A stretch of DNA of 64,000 bases, taken from positions 434,001-498,000 of the forward strand of contig JASMHC010000015.1 of the NCBI GenBank assembly GCA_030750975.1, written 5' to 3'. The notes under the pieces are model-generated. The model was not told the DNA's origin, searched no databases, and was given only the letters and a program-made list of their open reading frames with translations. Every line of letters starts with the position of its first letter. The stretch's first letter is position 1. Source of the stretch: Paracoccaceae bacterium. Lineage in GTDB: Bacteria; Pseudomonadota; Alphaproteobacteria; Rhodobacterales; Rhodobacteraceae. This document shows positions 34,713 to 43,717 of the stretch, one piece after another. A program made the translations under genes and the position numbers.

Positions 34713-35349
34713 AAAGTTGTCTCGCCTCTTCCAAGGTGTCGAACATGTGCAATTGGCCGTTCAAAAGAACACCGGCCGAACGACAGTATTTTTCCAAAGT
34801 TTCCGGCTGGTGCGACACCATCACAATTGTGGTCGTTCTTAGCCGTTCGCGCAAGATTTCTCCTGCTTTGCGGTTGAATTCTACATCCGTGTTCTGCGGC
34901 ATGCCTTCGTCGATCAGATAGATGTCGAAATCGAGCGCCAGCATAAGTGAAAAGGTGAACCGCCCTTTCATACCGGCACTATAGGTGCCGACAGGCTGGT
35001 CAAAATATTCGTCCAGGTCACTTAACCAGCGGCAGAACGCTTCGACATAATCCGGATCAAGCTGGTACATCCGGGCGATGTAGCGGGCGTTCTCCATCGC
35101 AGATAACCGCGGAAGCACGCCGCCCATAAAGCCAAGCGGGAAGGAAATCCGGCAATTCCGGTAAATTTCCCCTTCGTCCGGTTTTTCCAGACCGCACATC
35201 ATGTTGACCAAAGTGGTCTTGCCAGTGCCATTCGGGGCCAGAATGCCAACCGAATGCCCAAGTTCAACCTTGAACGAGGCGCGGTCAAGGATCACCTTGC
35301 GCTGGGCACCGGTCCAAAAGGACTTACTGACATTCACGAATTCAAGCAT
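34690..35349 (-). CDS. KpsT-like capsule polysaccharide ABC transporter ATPase
   Basis: A 219-residue ATPase of the ABC2 polysaccharide export type. It has Walker A GILAPNGTGKTTLVN, the signature GTYSAGMKGRFTFSLMLALD and Walker B YLIDEG, where Gly follows the catalytic Glu as in KpsT proteins. It should energise export of a capsular polymer with the KpsE-like protein downstream. The permease KpsM is missing from the window. The start at 35349 (MLEFVNVSKSFWTGAQRKVI) is chosen over upstream ATGs, which precede the conserved domain. Confidence 0.85.
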   Translation of the reverse strand: MLEFVNVSKSFWTGAQRKVILDRASFKVELGHSVGILAPNGTGKTTLVNMMCGLEKPDEGEIYRNCRISFPLGFMGGVLPRLSAMENARYIARMYQLDPDYVEAFCRWLSDLDEYFDQPVGTYSAGMKGRFTFSLMLALDFDIYLIDEGMPQNTDVEFNRKAGEILRERLRTTTIVMVSHQPETLEKYCRSAGVLLNGQLHMFDTLEEARQLYDYQTQG

Positions 35350-35469
35350 ACCGAACCTGATTTTCACACTCTGACACATGGCATACATGTGCTTTGGTGA
35401 AATTAGTATTGAGCAATTCAGGCTACAATATGACTAATTTATAACGATTGGTGCCAAAATAGGATCAAT

Positions 35470-35505
35470 GCGACGAAAAGGGCCGGTTTGGTATGAACCG
35501 GCCCC
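35470..35505 (-). terminator. Rho-independent terminator of nhaA
   Basis: GGGCCGGTT (35480-35488) pairs with AACCGGCCC (35496-35504) around a 7-base loop. On the minus strand TTTTCG follows. It lies 14-38 bases after the nhaA stop. The bases from about 35350 to 35470 are AT-rich and probably hold the kpsT promoter. Confidence 0.8.
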
Positions 35506-35517
35506 ATTTCAGTGTCC

Positions 35518-36765
35518 TCAGAATTCTTGTTTAACCACGCGGGTCAATTTGGCCGCGATGAACGAAAGGATTGCGGCACCAAAGCTGAACAAGGCCCCCA
35601 TTTTGGCGGCGTCCTGTACCGGCCCGGGATCAAAGGCGACGGATGCCACGAACAGGGACACGGTAAAGCCGATGGCCGAGACACAGCCAATGACAAACAG
35701 ATCGCTGGTTTTCATGCCTTCCGGCAGGCCCAGCTTCAACGGATGCGCCCCAAGCCAGCCGAACAGCAGCACGCCAAGCGGTTTGCCAATGATCAGACCG
35801 GCCAGAACCAGCCAGGTCGGGGTGCCGATGGCGCTGAACTTGACGCCGGCATTCAGCAGGCCGAACAGGAACAGCACGATTTCAACCGGATATTTCAGCG
35901 CGTGTTCGATCTGGTTCAGCAAATCGGTCAGATATTTCTCGGCGTCCGAGAATATCCCGAACGCGCGGTCGGCATGGGGGATCGTCGGTACGATCGGCAA
36001 CAGGCCAAGTGCGGGGTGGATGCCCGACATCATGAAGCCGTACCAGCTGACGCAGGCGGCGATCAGGTAGGGCCAGAAGGACAGCTTGTTGCGCACCCAG
36101 GTCGAATTCGGCCGCAGCTGATTGCCGCGGTCCAAATAGCGGGGCAGCCAGTTAGCCAGCACAAATACGGCAATTGCGGCCCCAACGGACAGCAGCAACC
36201 ACTCAAGCGCCAGTTCGCCCGAGGGATAGAAAATCGCCAGAATGATCAGGCCCGCCGCATCATCGGCAATTGCAAGCAGCAGCAGAAACCGGACCGCCGG
36301 GTGGCCTGCGCCGAACACCATTCGGCCCACAAGATATGAGAACGCGATATCGGTTGCGGTCGGAATGGCCCAGCCATTGGACACCGCACTAAAGGTATCA
36401 GACCCCAGAAACGCCGCCAGACCAAGGTAAACCGTAATCGGACCGATCATTCCGCCCGCGGTGGCGAACAGCGGTGTTGCGGCTTTCTTCCCACGAAGCG
36501 AGCCGTTTTTCAGGATGATCGCTTCCCAAACCTCTTTTGCCGCGATCGCGAAGAAAAAGGCCATCAGCACATCGTTGACCAGATAATGAAGGGTCAGCTT
36601 CCGGTACTCGCCATAATCCTTGCCAATCGGGCCGTCTTGCCAGATCTTGAAATTGACCAGTTTGTAGTAGCTGTCATAGTCGATATTCGCCCAGACCAAT
36701 GCGATCAACGCGCCGCTGATCAACAAAACTGAATAGGTCGTCACAAAGTTCCAGACGCGATACAT
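35518..36765 (-). CDS. nhaA: Na+/H+ antiporter NhaA
   Basis: A 415-residue inner-membrane antiporter that expels sodium in exchange for protons, useful for a marine or salt-exposed cell. About twelve membrane helices are visible. The paired Asp of the ion site appears in LLLLAIADDAAGLIILAIFY, and NGWAIPTATDIAFSYLVG is the helix IV segment with the TD/DIAF motif. The N-terminus (MYRVWNFVTTYSVLLISGAL) lacks a signal. It is a single-gene unit. Confidence 0.93.
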   Translation of the reverse strand: MYRVWNFVTTYSVLLISGALIALVWANIDYDSYYKLVNFKIWQDGPIGKDYGEYRKLTLHYLVNDVLMAFFFAIAAKEVWEAIILKNGSLRGKKAATPLFATAGGMIGPITVYLGLAAFLGSDTFSAVSNGWAIPTATDIAFSYLVGRMVFGAGHPAVRFLLLLAIADDAAGLIILAIFYPSGELALEWLLLSVGAAIAVFVLANWLPRYLDRGNQLRPNSTWVRNKLSFWPYLIAACVSWYGFMMSGIHPALGLLPIVPTIPHADRAFGIFSDAEKYLTDLLNQIEHALKYPVEIVLFLFGLLNAGVKFSAIGTPTWLVLAGLIIGKPLGVLLFGWLGAHPLKLGLPEGMKTSDLFVIGCVSAIGFTVSLFVASVAFDPGPVQDAAKMGALFSFGAAILSFIAAKLTRVVKQEF

Positions 36766-36879
36766 TCCACACCCCTTGTTTTGTCATGCCGTTTTGCAGT
36801 TGACGCTAACCGCAATCTACAGAAACGGGGGGGAATTTGAAGGGCCGCCGGACGTATCTTTCCGGCGCACTGCGGGTTT

Positions 36880-37911
36880 TTAGGCAACAAACTGCCAAAC
36901 AACGCCTGTCAGGGTGGCCCCGGTGATGGCAAAACCCATATAGGCCGCGAAAACGCGGGGTTTTACCAACGCCCAGACCGCAAGTGCCGCCGGGATTGAG
37001 CTGACGCCGCCGGCGACCATAAAGCTCATTGCGGCGCCGTTTGCCATGCCCTGAGCCAGCAGCGCATCGACCAGCGGCACGGCGGCATAGCCGTTCAGAT
37101 AGGCCGGTGCCCCGACGACAGCCCCCAGCGCAATCGTGCCCACGCCTTCACCGCCAAGGATATTCGCGATCAGCTCTGCCGGAATATAGCGGATCATCAA
37201 GGCTTCGATCATATAGGCCAGTGCCAGCCATTTCAGCAGAAAAACAGCGTTTTCCAAAGTTGTGTCCCTGAAGATCAGGCGGCGGTTGGCCTCGGTCCAG
37301 AATGCCCATACCGGTTTGCCGGAAAACGGCTGGCTGGGGCCGCAGCCACAGCCGCCGACCTGGGGTTTTTCGCGCAACGGGTCGTCAAACACGGCGGTTT
37401 TCGCCAGCATCATGGTCAGGAAGCCGCCGAATAGTCCAAGACCAACAGCCGCCACGGTTTTGCCGATGGCAAAGTCAAAGCCCAGCGTGCCCGAGGTGAT
37501 CAGGAACATGGCCGGGTCCATCAATGGCGATGATAGCCAGAAAGCCATGACAGCCCCCAAAGGTGCACCGACCGCCAGCAAGGCGGCGATGAAGGGGATC
37601 ACCTCGCAGGAACAAAACGGCGAAAGCCCGCCCAACAGGGCGGCCATGACAATCATCTGCGATTGGCGTCCGACAAAGGCTTTGGCCAAAAGGTTCTCGG
37701 CCCCAGTGGCTTTCAGATAGCCGATGGCCAGAACGGCAAAGGCAATAAACGGGGCGGTCCCCAAAAGGGCGTTGGTGCCGAAGTCAACCGAAGGCCAGAA
37801 GGCGGGCGCGTCAAAAAGGGCAAGGCCGATCAGCAAAACACCAAGCGCCAGCCAGGCCTTGTCGAGACGTTTCCACATGGCGACAGGATCGTTGAAGGGA
37901 ATATCAGTCAT
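36880..37911 (-). CDS. ArsP/DUF318-type permease
   Basis: A 343-residue permease with about nine membrane helices. The key family motif GLSPFCSCEVIPFIAALLA is present. A second conserved part reads GAVVGAPAYLNGYAAVPLV, and a soluble loop holds VGGCGCGPSQP, a cysteine cluster that could bind metal or thiols. ArsP members export methylarsenicals, but other DUF318 permeases have unknown substrates. The start at 37911 overlaps the end of the ArsR-type regulator gene by 8 bases, so the two are one operon. Confidence 0.82.
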   Translation of the reverse strand: MTDIPFNDPVAMWKRLDKAWLALGVLLIGLALFDAPAFWPSVDFGTNALLGTAPFIAFAVLAIGYLKATGAENLLAKAFVGRQSQMIVMAALLGGLSPFCSCEVIPFIAALLAVGAPLGAVMAFWLSSPLMDPAMFLITSGTLGFDFAIGKTVAAVGLGLFGGFLTMMLAKTAVFDDPLREKPQVGGCGCGPSQPFSGKPVWAFWTEANRRLIFRDTTLENAVFLLKWLALAYMIEALMIRYIPAELIANILGGEGVGTIALGAVVGAPAYLNGYAAVPLVDALLAQGMANGAAMSFMVAGGVSSIPAALAVWALVKPRVFAAYMGFAITGATLTGVVWQFVA

Positions 37912-38245
37912 CGAGGTGTTCCGCATTCGGGCGCTCAAGATCGGCGCAGCATTCCTTCAGCAGGTATTCAGACAGGTCCCGGGCGCGGGAATAGGATACC
38001 CTGCACCGGATCGTGCGCCCTGTCTTTTCCTGCTCAACCAGCCCTGCCTGTGCCAGCTGTTTGACGTGGTGGGTCAGGGTCGAGCCGGTGATACCAGAGC
38101 GCGCACCCAGTTCGCCGATGCTCAGACCCGCATCTCCGGCCCGCACCAAAATGCGCAGCACCGATAGGCGTTGCTCGGAACCCAAAGCCGCAAAGGCCGA
38201 GGCCATTCGGGCAATGTCGAGGGAATCGTCTGTAAATATTTTCAT
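37904..38245 (-). CDS. ArsR-family transcription regulator
   Basis: The 113 residues form a winged helix-turn-helix of the ArsR/SmtB family: MASAFAALGSEQRLSVLRIL, then GLSIGELGARSGITGSTLTH (recognition helix) and VKQLAQAGLVEQEKTGRTIR. No classic ELCVCDL metal site is seen; a late CC pair (LLKECCADLERP) might sense a thiol-binding ligand. It should repress its own operon with the permease. Repeats of TCGAAATATC in its promoter are candidate operators. Confidence 0.9.
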   Translation of the reverse strand: MKIFTDDSLDIARMASAFAALGSEQRLSVLRILVRAGDAGLSIGELGARSGITGSTLTHHVKQLAQAGLVEQEKTGRTIRCRVSYSRARDLSEYLLKECCADLERPNAEHLDD

Positions 38246-38250
38246 ATTTA

Positions 38251-38308
38251 TCGAAATATCGAACTATTCGCGCCGCTGCAAGAATATTTTCACAATTGTC
38301 GAAATATC
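38251..38308 (-). promoter_or_regulatory. Putative ArsR operator region
   Basis: TCGAAATATC occurs twice as a direct repeat (38251-38260 and 38299-38308), 48 bases apart, in an AT-rich stretch directly before the arsR start. The first copy extends to the near-palindrome TCGAAATATCGA. The region is shared with the divergent UDG-family gene. Confidence 0.5.
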
Positions 38309-38346
38309 ACTTGCTGATCAACGGGAATGCCCGCAAATTCAACGCC

Positions 38347-38937
38347 ATGGCCCAATCTCTTGTCGAAGATATCCGCGCCTGCCGCCTGTGCGCGGATCGT
38401 TTCGAGGCAACAAAAACAGCGCATACGCCCCGGCCTGTGGCGTGGTTTCAACCTTCGGCCCGCATTCTGATCGCGGGTCAGGCACCGGGGGCAAAGGTCC
38501 ACGCCTCGGGCAAGCCCTTCGATGATCCTTCGGGCGACCGGTTGCGTGACTGGATGAAAGTTTCAGCGGATACATTTTATGACCTGACCCGCATCGCCGT
38601 TGTTCCGATGGCATTCTGCTTTCCGGGATATGATGCCAAGGGCGCGGACCTGCCACCACCGAGGATCTGCGCAGAAACATGGCATGAAAGGGTGATGCAG
38701 AGCCTGCCCGATATCCGCCTTACCCTGCTTGTCGGCGGATATGCCCACCGGTGGCATATGGGGTGCAAAACATCTGTTACGGACACGGTTAGCCAATGGC
38801 GCGACCATGCGCCCGATCTCTTTCCCTTGCCCCATCCGTCTTGGCGCAATACGGGTTGGCTGAAGAAACACCCGTGGTTCAAGGCCGATCTGCTGCCGGC
38901 CTTGCGTCTTCGGGTGCATGAGGTTCTGAATGACTGA
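38347..38937 (+). CDS. Uracil-DNA glycosylase superfamily protein
   Basis: A 196-residue protein of the UDG superfamily. The first conserved motif reads ILIAGQAPGAKVHASGKPF and the second reads PLPHPSWRNTGWL (H-P-S). CRLCADRF near the N-terminus might form part of a metal site, but the full four-cysteine cluster of family 4 is not seen. The exact lesion repaired is unknown. The start at 38347 (MAQSLVEDIRACRLC) avoids running through the operator, although its ribosome site is weak. Its stop overlaps the next gene by 8 bases. Confidence 0.75.
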   Translation: MAQSLVEDIRACRLCADRFEATKTAHTPRPVAWFQPSARILIAGQAPGAKVHASGKPFDDPSGDRLRDWMKVSADTFYDLTRIAVVPMAFCFPGYDAKGADLPPPRICAETWHERVMQSLPDIRLTLLVGGYAHRWHMGCKTSVTDTVSQWRDHAPDLFPLPHPSWRNTGWLKKHPWFKADLLPALRLRVHEVLND

Positions 38938-39715
38938 CACGCCACTTGATAGTGCCCACCGCGCGATGGAAACCGCCCCCGACGATGTTTCGGCCCGAAT
39001 GAGGTATTTTGAACGTCTCGCCGACAGCGAGCTGTTTATCCTGCTCAAGCAAGAACCCGAGGGTGATACGATTTCCCCCGAAACCTTCGATCTGTCGGAT
39101 GGCACTTTCATCCTCGTTTTCGATACCGAGGACCGGCTGGGCAGTTTTGTCGGCAAGCCCGCCCCTTACGCGGCGCTTTCCGGGCGGTTGATCGCGGGGA
39201 TGCTGCAAGGGCAGGGGATTGGCATGGCGGTGAACCCCGATATCGCCCCGTCCTCGAACATCATTGATCCGCAGGCCGTGTCCTGGCTGGCCGATACCGT
39301 CGCCGCTGCGCCTGAAACGGCCGAGGCGACACCGGACAGTTTTCTGCCCCCCACGGCGCCAAAGGCGTTGGTCGAAGGCCTGGCCGCGAAACTGGCGACA
39401 GCTTCAGGGCTGGCAAGATCGGCCTATCTGGTCGGCGTGTCCTATGACACAGGGGCCAAAGGGCATTTGCTGGGCGTGGTAGATGCCATCGCCGGTTCGG
39501 AAGGCGCCATTGCCAAGGCGGTCAACGAAGCCCTGACCTTTTCGGGACTTGAGGCCGCGGCACTGGATGTCACCTTCCTTGCCGCGTCCGATCCCGCATC
39601 GGCCGCGATGGCGCGTGTGGGATTGCGGTTCGATATTCCGCAGCCCAAGCCGGTACAGGACTACACGCCCAAAGCTCCGGGGATGGATCCGAACGATCCG
39701 CCAAAGCTGGTTTAG
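38930..39715 (+). CDS. SseB-family protein
   Basis: A 261-residue soluble protein with the SseB N-terminal domain (RYFERLADSELFILLKQEP, then FDTEDRLGSFVGKPAPYAAL) and a second repeat-like half containing YLVGVSYDTGAKGHLLGVVD. SseB-like proteins were first described as enhancers of serine sensitivity; their molecular job is unclear. It overlaps the UDG-family gene by 8 bases. The end reads TPKAPGMDPNDPPKLV, a proline-rich tail. Confidence 0.78.
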   Translation: MTDTPLDSAHRAMETAPDDVSARMRYFERLADSELFILLKQEPEGDTISPETFDLSDGTFILVFDTEDRLGSFVGKPAPYAALSGRLIAGMLQGQGIGMAVNPDIAPSSNIIDPQAVSWLADTVAAAPETAEATPDSFLPPTAPKALVEGLAAKLATASGLARSAYLVGVSYDTGAKGHLLGVVDAIAGSEGAIAKAVNEALTFSGLEAAALDVTFLAASDPASAAMARVGLRFDIPQPKPVQDYTPKAPGMDPNDPPKLV

Positions 39716-39725
39716 CCTGAGCGCT

Positions 39726-40658
39726 TCAATAGCCCTTTGTGCGGTCCACAAGAAACAACAGCGGCTCACCGGCTTCGGCCCGTCGGATATTCTCGGCAAT
39801 CACCTCGGCTGCGCTGCTGGCCCGTGTCTCGGACGCAATATGCGGTGTTACAGTGACTTTCGGATGCGTCCAGAAGGGATCATCGGCTGGCAAAGGTTCA
39901 ACCCGGAAAACGTCCAACGTCGCGTGGGCCAGATGACCGCTGTCAAGTGCAGCGATCAAATCGGTATCATTAATCAACCCGCCGCGACCGGGATTAAGAA
40001 TGACAGCCCCTTCGGGCATCGCAGCAAAGGCGTTTGCGTCGAACAGGCTTTCGGTGTCCGGCGTCCATGGCAGCAAAAGCACCGCGATATCTGCGTGCGC
40101 CAATGACTGGCGGAAACCCTCGGCCCCTGAAAAACACCCGATCCGGTCATGCGACTTTTGCGAATTGCTCCACCCGTACACCTGAAACCCCAGATCGCAC
40201 AGGGCTTCGCCGCAGGCTTGCCCAAGCACACCAAAGCCGAAAATCACCACGCGCCGGTCCTTCGCCAGCGCAGGTGCGCCCAGCCGCCATTGCCCGTCTT
40301 GCCCGTGGATATGGGCATCCATCCCCAAATGGTGGCGCAACACATGGCCGCACACCCATTCCCGCATACCGTCGCTCAGCCCCTGATCGACCATGCGTGT
40401 CAGCGGCACTTTCAGCGTCTCGTTATCGACAACCGCCTCAACCCCGGCCCAAAGGCTCAGCACGGCCTTGCACCGTGTATAGGGCGTGAAATCCTGCACC
40501 GAACTGTTCGGGGCATAAACGATATAGTCCACCTGCTCGGGCGGAAACGCATCGCGCAGATCGGCCTCCACCCCGGCTGCGCTGAACGCTTCCAGCAAAG
40601 GTGTCTGGTATTGCTCCCATCGTTCGGACAGGGATGCGAAAAGAACGTTTACAGGCAA
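39726..40658 (-). CDS. ghrA: Glyoxylate/hydroxypyruvate reductase A-type dehydrogenase
   Basis: A 310-residue D-2-hydroxyacid dehydrogenase. It has the NAD(P) loop VVIFGFGVLGQACGEALCDLG, the substrate region NPGRGGLINDTDLIAALDSG (Arg) and LDVFRVEPLPADDPFW with the catalytic Glu, and the final His in VTPHIASET. GhrA-type enzymes reduce glyoxylate and hydroxypyruvate. The start is a TTG at 40658 with a good GAGGT site 5 bases before it, three bases after the rodA stop, so it is probably the last gene of the rod-shape operon. Confidence 0.88.
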   Translation of the reverse strand: MPVNVLFASLSERWEQYQTPLLEAFSAAGVEADLRDAFPPEQVDYIVYAPNSSVQDFTPYTRCKAVLSLWAGVEAVVDNETLKVPLTRMVDQGLSDGMREWVCGHVLRHHLGMDAHIHGQDGQWRLGAPALAKDRRVVIFGFGVLGQACGEALCDLGFQVYGWSNSQKSHDRIGCFSGAEGFRQSLAHADIAVLLLPWTPDTESLFDANAFAAMPEGAVILNPGRGGLINDTDLIAALDSGHLAHATLDVFRVEPLPADDPFWTHPKVTVTPHIASETRASSAAEVIAENIRRAEAGEPLLFLVDRTKGY

Positions 40659-40661
40659 GAG

Positions 40662-41801
40662 TTACCTCGGTCGATGAACATGGGCGCTTTGAACCAGCCC
40701 GAAAGCCGCCAAAAGCACCAGCATTGCCGATCCGCCATAGCTGACCAAAGGCAGAGGCACGCCGACCACGGGGGCAAGGCCCATGACCATCGACATGTTG
40801 ACGGCAAAGAACAAGAAGAAGGTGAAGGATACGCCCATGACCAGAAGTGCGCTGAAGCGGTCTTTCATGCGCAGCGCAGCACCGAGGCAAAACAGGATGA
40901 CCAGCACATACAGCAACAGCAAGGCCGATCCACCAAGAAAGCCCAGTTCTTCGGCCAGTGTCGTGAAGATGAAATCAGTTTGCTTTTCGGGCAGAAAGTT
41001 CAACCGCGTCTGGGTGCCTTGCATGAAACCGCGCCCCGTCCAGCCCCCTGAACCAAGGGCGATTTTGGACTGCGCGATGTTATACCCCGCCCCCAGCGGG
41101 TCGCGGGAGGGATCAAGAAACGTGTCGATCCGCCGGTACTGATAATCCTGCAACAATTGCCACGTTGTGCCACGCGACTGGAAGACAGCCACGATCATCC
41201 CCGCCCCGGCGGCCACGACCGTCGCGAAATAGGCCCAGTGCACCCCGGCAGCGAACATCACCGCCCCGCCGGTGATCATCAGCAGCAAAGCCGTTCCCAG
41301 ATCGGGCTGGCGCAGCACGATCGCCGTAGGTACCAGCGTGATCAGAACAGGAATGATCACCCAGAAAGGTTTTGATGTTTTGCGCACCGGCAACCAGTCG
41401 TAATAGGCGGCAAGCACCATGACCAAAGCGATTTTCGCCACCTCGGATGGTTGCAGGCGCATAAAGCCCAGATCGATCCAACGCTGAGCGCCTTTGCTGG
41501 AGACGCCGAAAAATTCGACCATAAGCAAAAGCGCCAGGGCAAACAGAAACGCCAGCACGGACATATTCCGCCAGAACCAGATCGGCACCATGGCGACGAT
41601 GAACATGACCGACACGCCCAGCACGAAACGCTCCATCTGGGCCTGGGACCAGGGTGTCAGACTGCCGCCCGCCACGGAATAGAGGATCAGAAAGCCGATA
41701 CTGGAAATGGCCGTTAAAAGCAGGATCAATGGCCAGTGAAGATACAGGATCTTGCGCCAGCCGGTTGGGACGGATTTTGCGTGATACTCAAGATAACTCA
41801 T
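40662..41801 (-). CDS. rodA: Rod-shape glycan polymerase RodA
   Basis: RodA is the SEDS-family peptidoglycan glycosyltransferase of the elongasome. The 379 residues have about ten membrane helices and the SEDS stretches GAQRWIDLGFMRLQPSEVAK, LRQPDLGTALLL, FLPEKQTDFIFTTLAEELGF and APVVGVPLPLVSYGGSAMLV. It follows mrdA (PBP2) with a 4-base overlap, the usual pairing of glycosyltransferase with transpeptidase. A slightly longer start is not needed; MSYLEYHAKSVPTGW is as in relatives. Confidence 0.96.
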   Translation of the reverse strand: MSYLEYHAKSVPTGWRKILYLHWPLILLLTAISSIGFLILYSVAGGSLTPWSQAQMERFVLGVSVMFIVAMVPIWFWRNMSVLAFLFALALLLMVEFFGVSSKGAQRWIDLGFMRLQPSEVAKIALVMVLAAYYDWLPVRKTSKPFWVIIPVLITLVPTAIVLRQPDLGTALLLMITGGAVMFAAGVHWAYFATVVAAGAGMIVAVFQSRGTTWQLLQDYQYRRIDTFLDPSRDPLGAGYNIAQSKIALGSGGWTGRGFMQGTQTRLNFLPEKQTDFIFTTLAEELGFLGGSALLLLYVLVILFCLGAALRMKDRFSALLVMGVSFTFFLFFAVNMSMVMGLAPVVGVPLPLVSYGGSAMLVLLAAFGLVQSAHVHRPR

Positions 41802-43717
41802 GCCTGACCCCGTTCGCCGTCGCCTGGCAGGGGTCTGTCTTCCTTGATCAGTTCCTGCAATTCACGAATATGTTCGCGGTCGGCTTCGGGATAGGCCTCA
41901 AGCGGCGGCGGCCCGTCAAACAGCGCCTGCAACATCACATCACGCGCAATCGGCGCGGCTGATGACGATCCGCTGCCGCCATGCTCAACCACCACCGAAA
42001 TCGCGTATTTCGGATTCTCATAGGGCGCGTAGCAGACAAAAAGCGCGTGGTCCCGCTGGTCCCAAGGCACTTCATCGTTATCGACAAGGGCGCTGCGGAC
42101 CTGCGCGGTTCCGGTTTTGCCTGCCATACGGTTTTTTTCGTCCTCGATCCGCGATTTATACGCAGTGCCCTTCCGGTGGTTCGAGACCGCGAACATGCCA
42201 CGGCGGACCTGCCGCAGATGGTCTTCGCTTAATCCCAAAGACGTGCCTGCCCCGGTTGGCTGTTCCTGATCCCCAATGCGCTTGACCAAACGCGGTGTCA
42301 CCGACCGCCCGGTTGCCAGCCGCGCCGTCATCACCGCCAGTTGCAGCGGCGAGGCCAGCACATAGCCTTGCCCGATAACCGCGTTGGCGCTGTCGCCGAT
42401 CACCCATTCGGCCCCGTGATAGATTTCCTTCCACTGCTTCGTGGGGGTCAGCCCTTCTGAAATGGCCGACATCGGTATGTCATGCCGCTTGCCCAATCCC
42501 AGCAGGCGGGCCATTTCGGTGATATTCTCGATCCCGACCTTCAGCGCCAGATCATAGTAATAGACGTCACAGCTTTCCCGAAGCGCCGAGGTCTGGTCCA
42601 TTGACCCATGTCCGGTTTTTTTCCAGCAGTTGAATTTGCGGCCACTGATTTCAAGATAGCCCGGGCAATACACCGTTTCGGTGGGATCAATGATCCCGCT
42701 TTTTAACCCCGCCAACGACGCGATCATCTTGAATGTCGATCCCGGCGGATAGGCATCCTGCACCGCTTTCGACGCCAATGGCCGCCGGTCGTTGTCGCGC
42801 AGTCTGGCATAATCCGCCGAGGATATGCCGCGCACGAACAGGTTCGGGTCGAACCCCGGAGAGGACACGATGGACCGGATATCGCCGGTGTCGCAATCCA
42901 TCACCACAACGCTGGCGCTTTCCTGCCCCAGCCGTTTGCGCACATAGCTTTGCAGCTTGTGATCCACGGCAAGTTGCAGGTCGCCGCCGCTCTGGCCTTC
43001 TTGCCGATCGAGTTCGCGCATCACCCGGCCGACCGCGTTGACCTCAACGCTTTTGGTGCCCGCAGAGCCGCGCATGACCTCTTCAAGCTTGCTTTCAACG
43101 CCCACCTTGCCAATCTGGAAGCGCGGAATGCGCAACAGTTGGTCGGGGTCTTCCATCCGCTCAAGGTCATAGGCGCTGATCGGACCGACATATCCGATCA
43201 CATGGGCGAAATCCTCTTGCGTGGGATAGCGGCGTGACAGGCCGACATCAGGCGAAATGCCCGGCAGCGCCACCGAATTGGCGGCCACCCGTGCCACGGC
43301 GTCCCAGCTGACACGCTCGGCCAATGTGACCGGCAGAAAGGGCGGGCTTCGTTCGATCTCGGCCAGTGCACGGTTCAGATCATCCGCGTCCAGTTCAACA
43401 ATGGTTGACAGGCGCTCGATCGTTTGGGCCACGTCGCCCGCGTCTTCGGGCACGATCACGATCCGATAGCTGGGTTCGTTTGTCGCCAGAGGCGTGCCGT
43501 CGCGGTCGAATATGCGCCCCCGTGTTGGTGGGATCAGGCGGATATTGATCCGGTTTTCCTCGGCCAAAAGCCGGTATTTGCTGGCTTCCTCGATCTGGAG
43601 GAAACGCATGCGGCCCAGCAATAGCGCCGCAAACCCGACCTGACCGGCACCGATCAGCATTGCCCGCCGCGAAACCTTGCGTCGCGACAAGGCGATATCC
43701 CGCTCAGGCCGTCTCAT
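41798..43717 (-). CDS. mrdA: Penicillin-binding protein 2 (peptidoglycan transpeptidase)
   Basis: The 639-residue class B PBP cross-links peptidoglycan during elongation. There is one membrane helix near the N-terminus (SRRAMLIGAGQVGFAALLL), a pedestal domain (about 60-230) and the transpeptidase domain with the SxxK serine in AYPPGSTFKMIA, the SxD motif in LRESCDVYYYDLAL and KTG in MAGKTGTAQVR. All catalytic motifs are intact. The start overlaps the end of mreD by 4 bases. Confidence 0.96.
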   Translation of the reverse strand: MRRPERDIALSRRKVSRRAMLIGAGQVGFAALLLGRMRFLQIEEASKYRLLAEENRINIRLIPPTRGRIFDRDGTPLATNEPSYRIVIVPEDAGDVAQTIERLSTIVELDADDLNRALAEIERSPPFLPVTLAERVSWDAVARVAANSVALPGISPDVGLSRRYPTQEDFAHVIGYVGPISAYDLERMEDPDQLLRIPRFQIGKVGVESKLEEVMRGSAGTKSVEVNAVGRVMRELDRQEGQSGGDLQLAVDHKLQSYVRKRLGQESASVVVMDCDTGDIRSIVSSPGFDPNLFVRGISSADYARLRDNDRRPLASKAVQDAYPPGSTFKMIASLAGLKSGIIDPTETVYCPGYLEISGRKFNCWKKTGHGSMDQTSALRESCDVYYYDLALKVGIENITEMARLLGLGKRHDIPMSAISEGLTPTKQWKEIYHGAEWVIGDSANAVIGQGYVLASPLQLAVMTARLATGRSVTPRLVKRIGDQEQPTGAGTSLGLSEDHLRQVRRGMFAVSNHRKGTAYKSRIEDEKNRMAGKTGTAQVRSALVDNDEVPWDQRDHALFVCYAPYENPKYAISVVVEHGGSGSSSAAPIARDVMLQALFDGPPPLEAYPEADREHIRELQELIKEDRPLPGDGERGQA

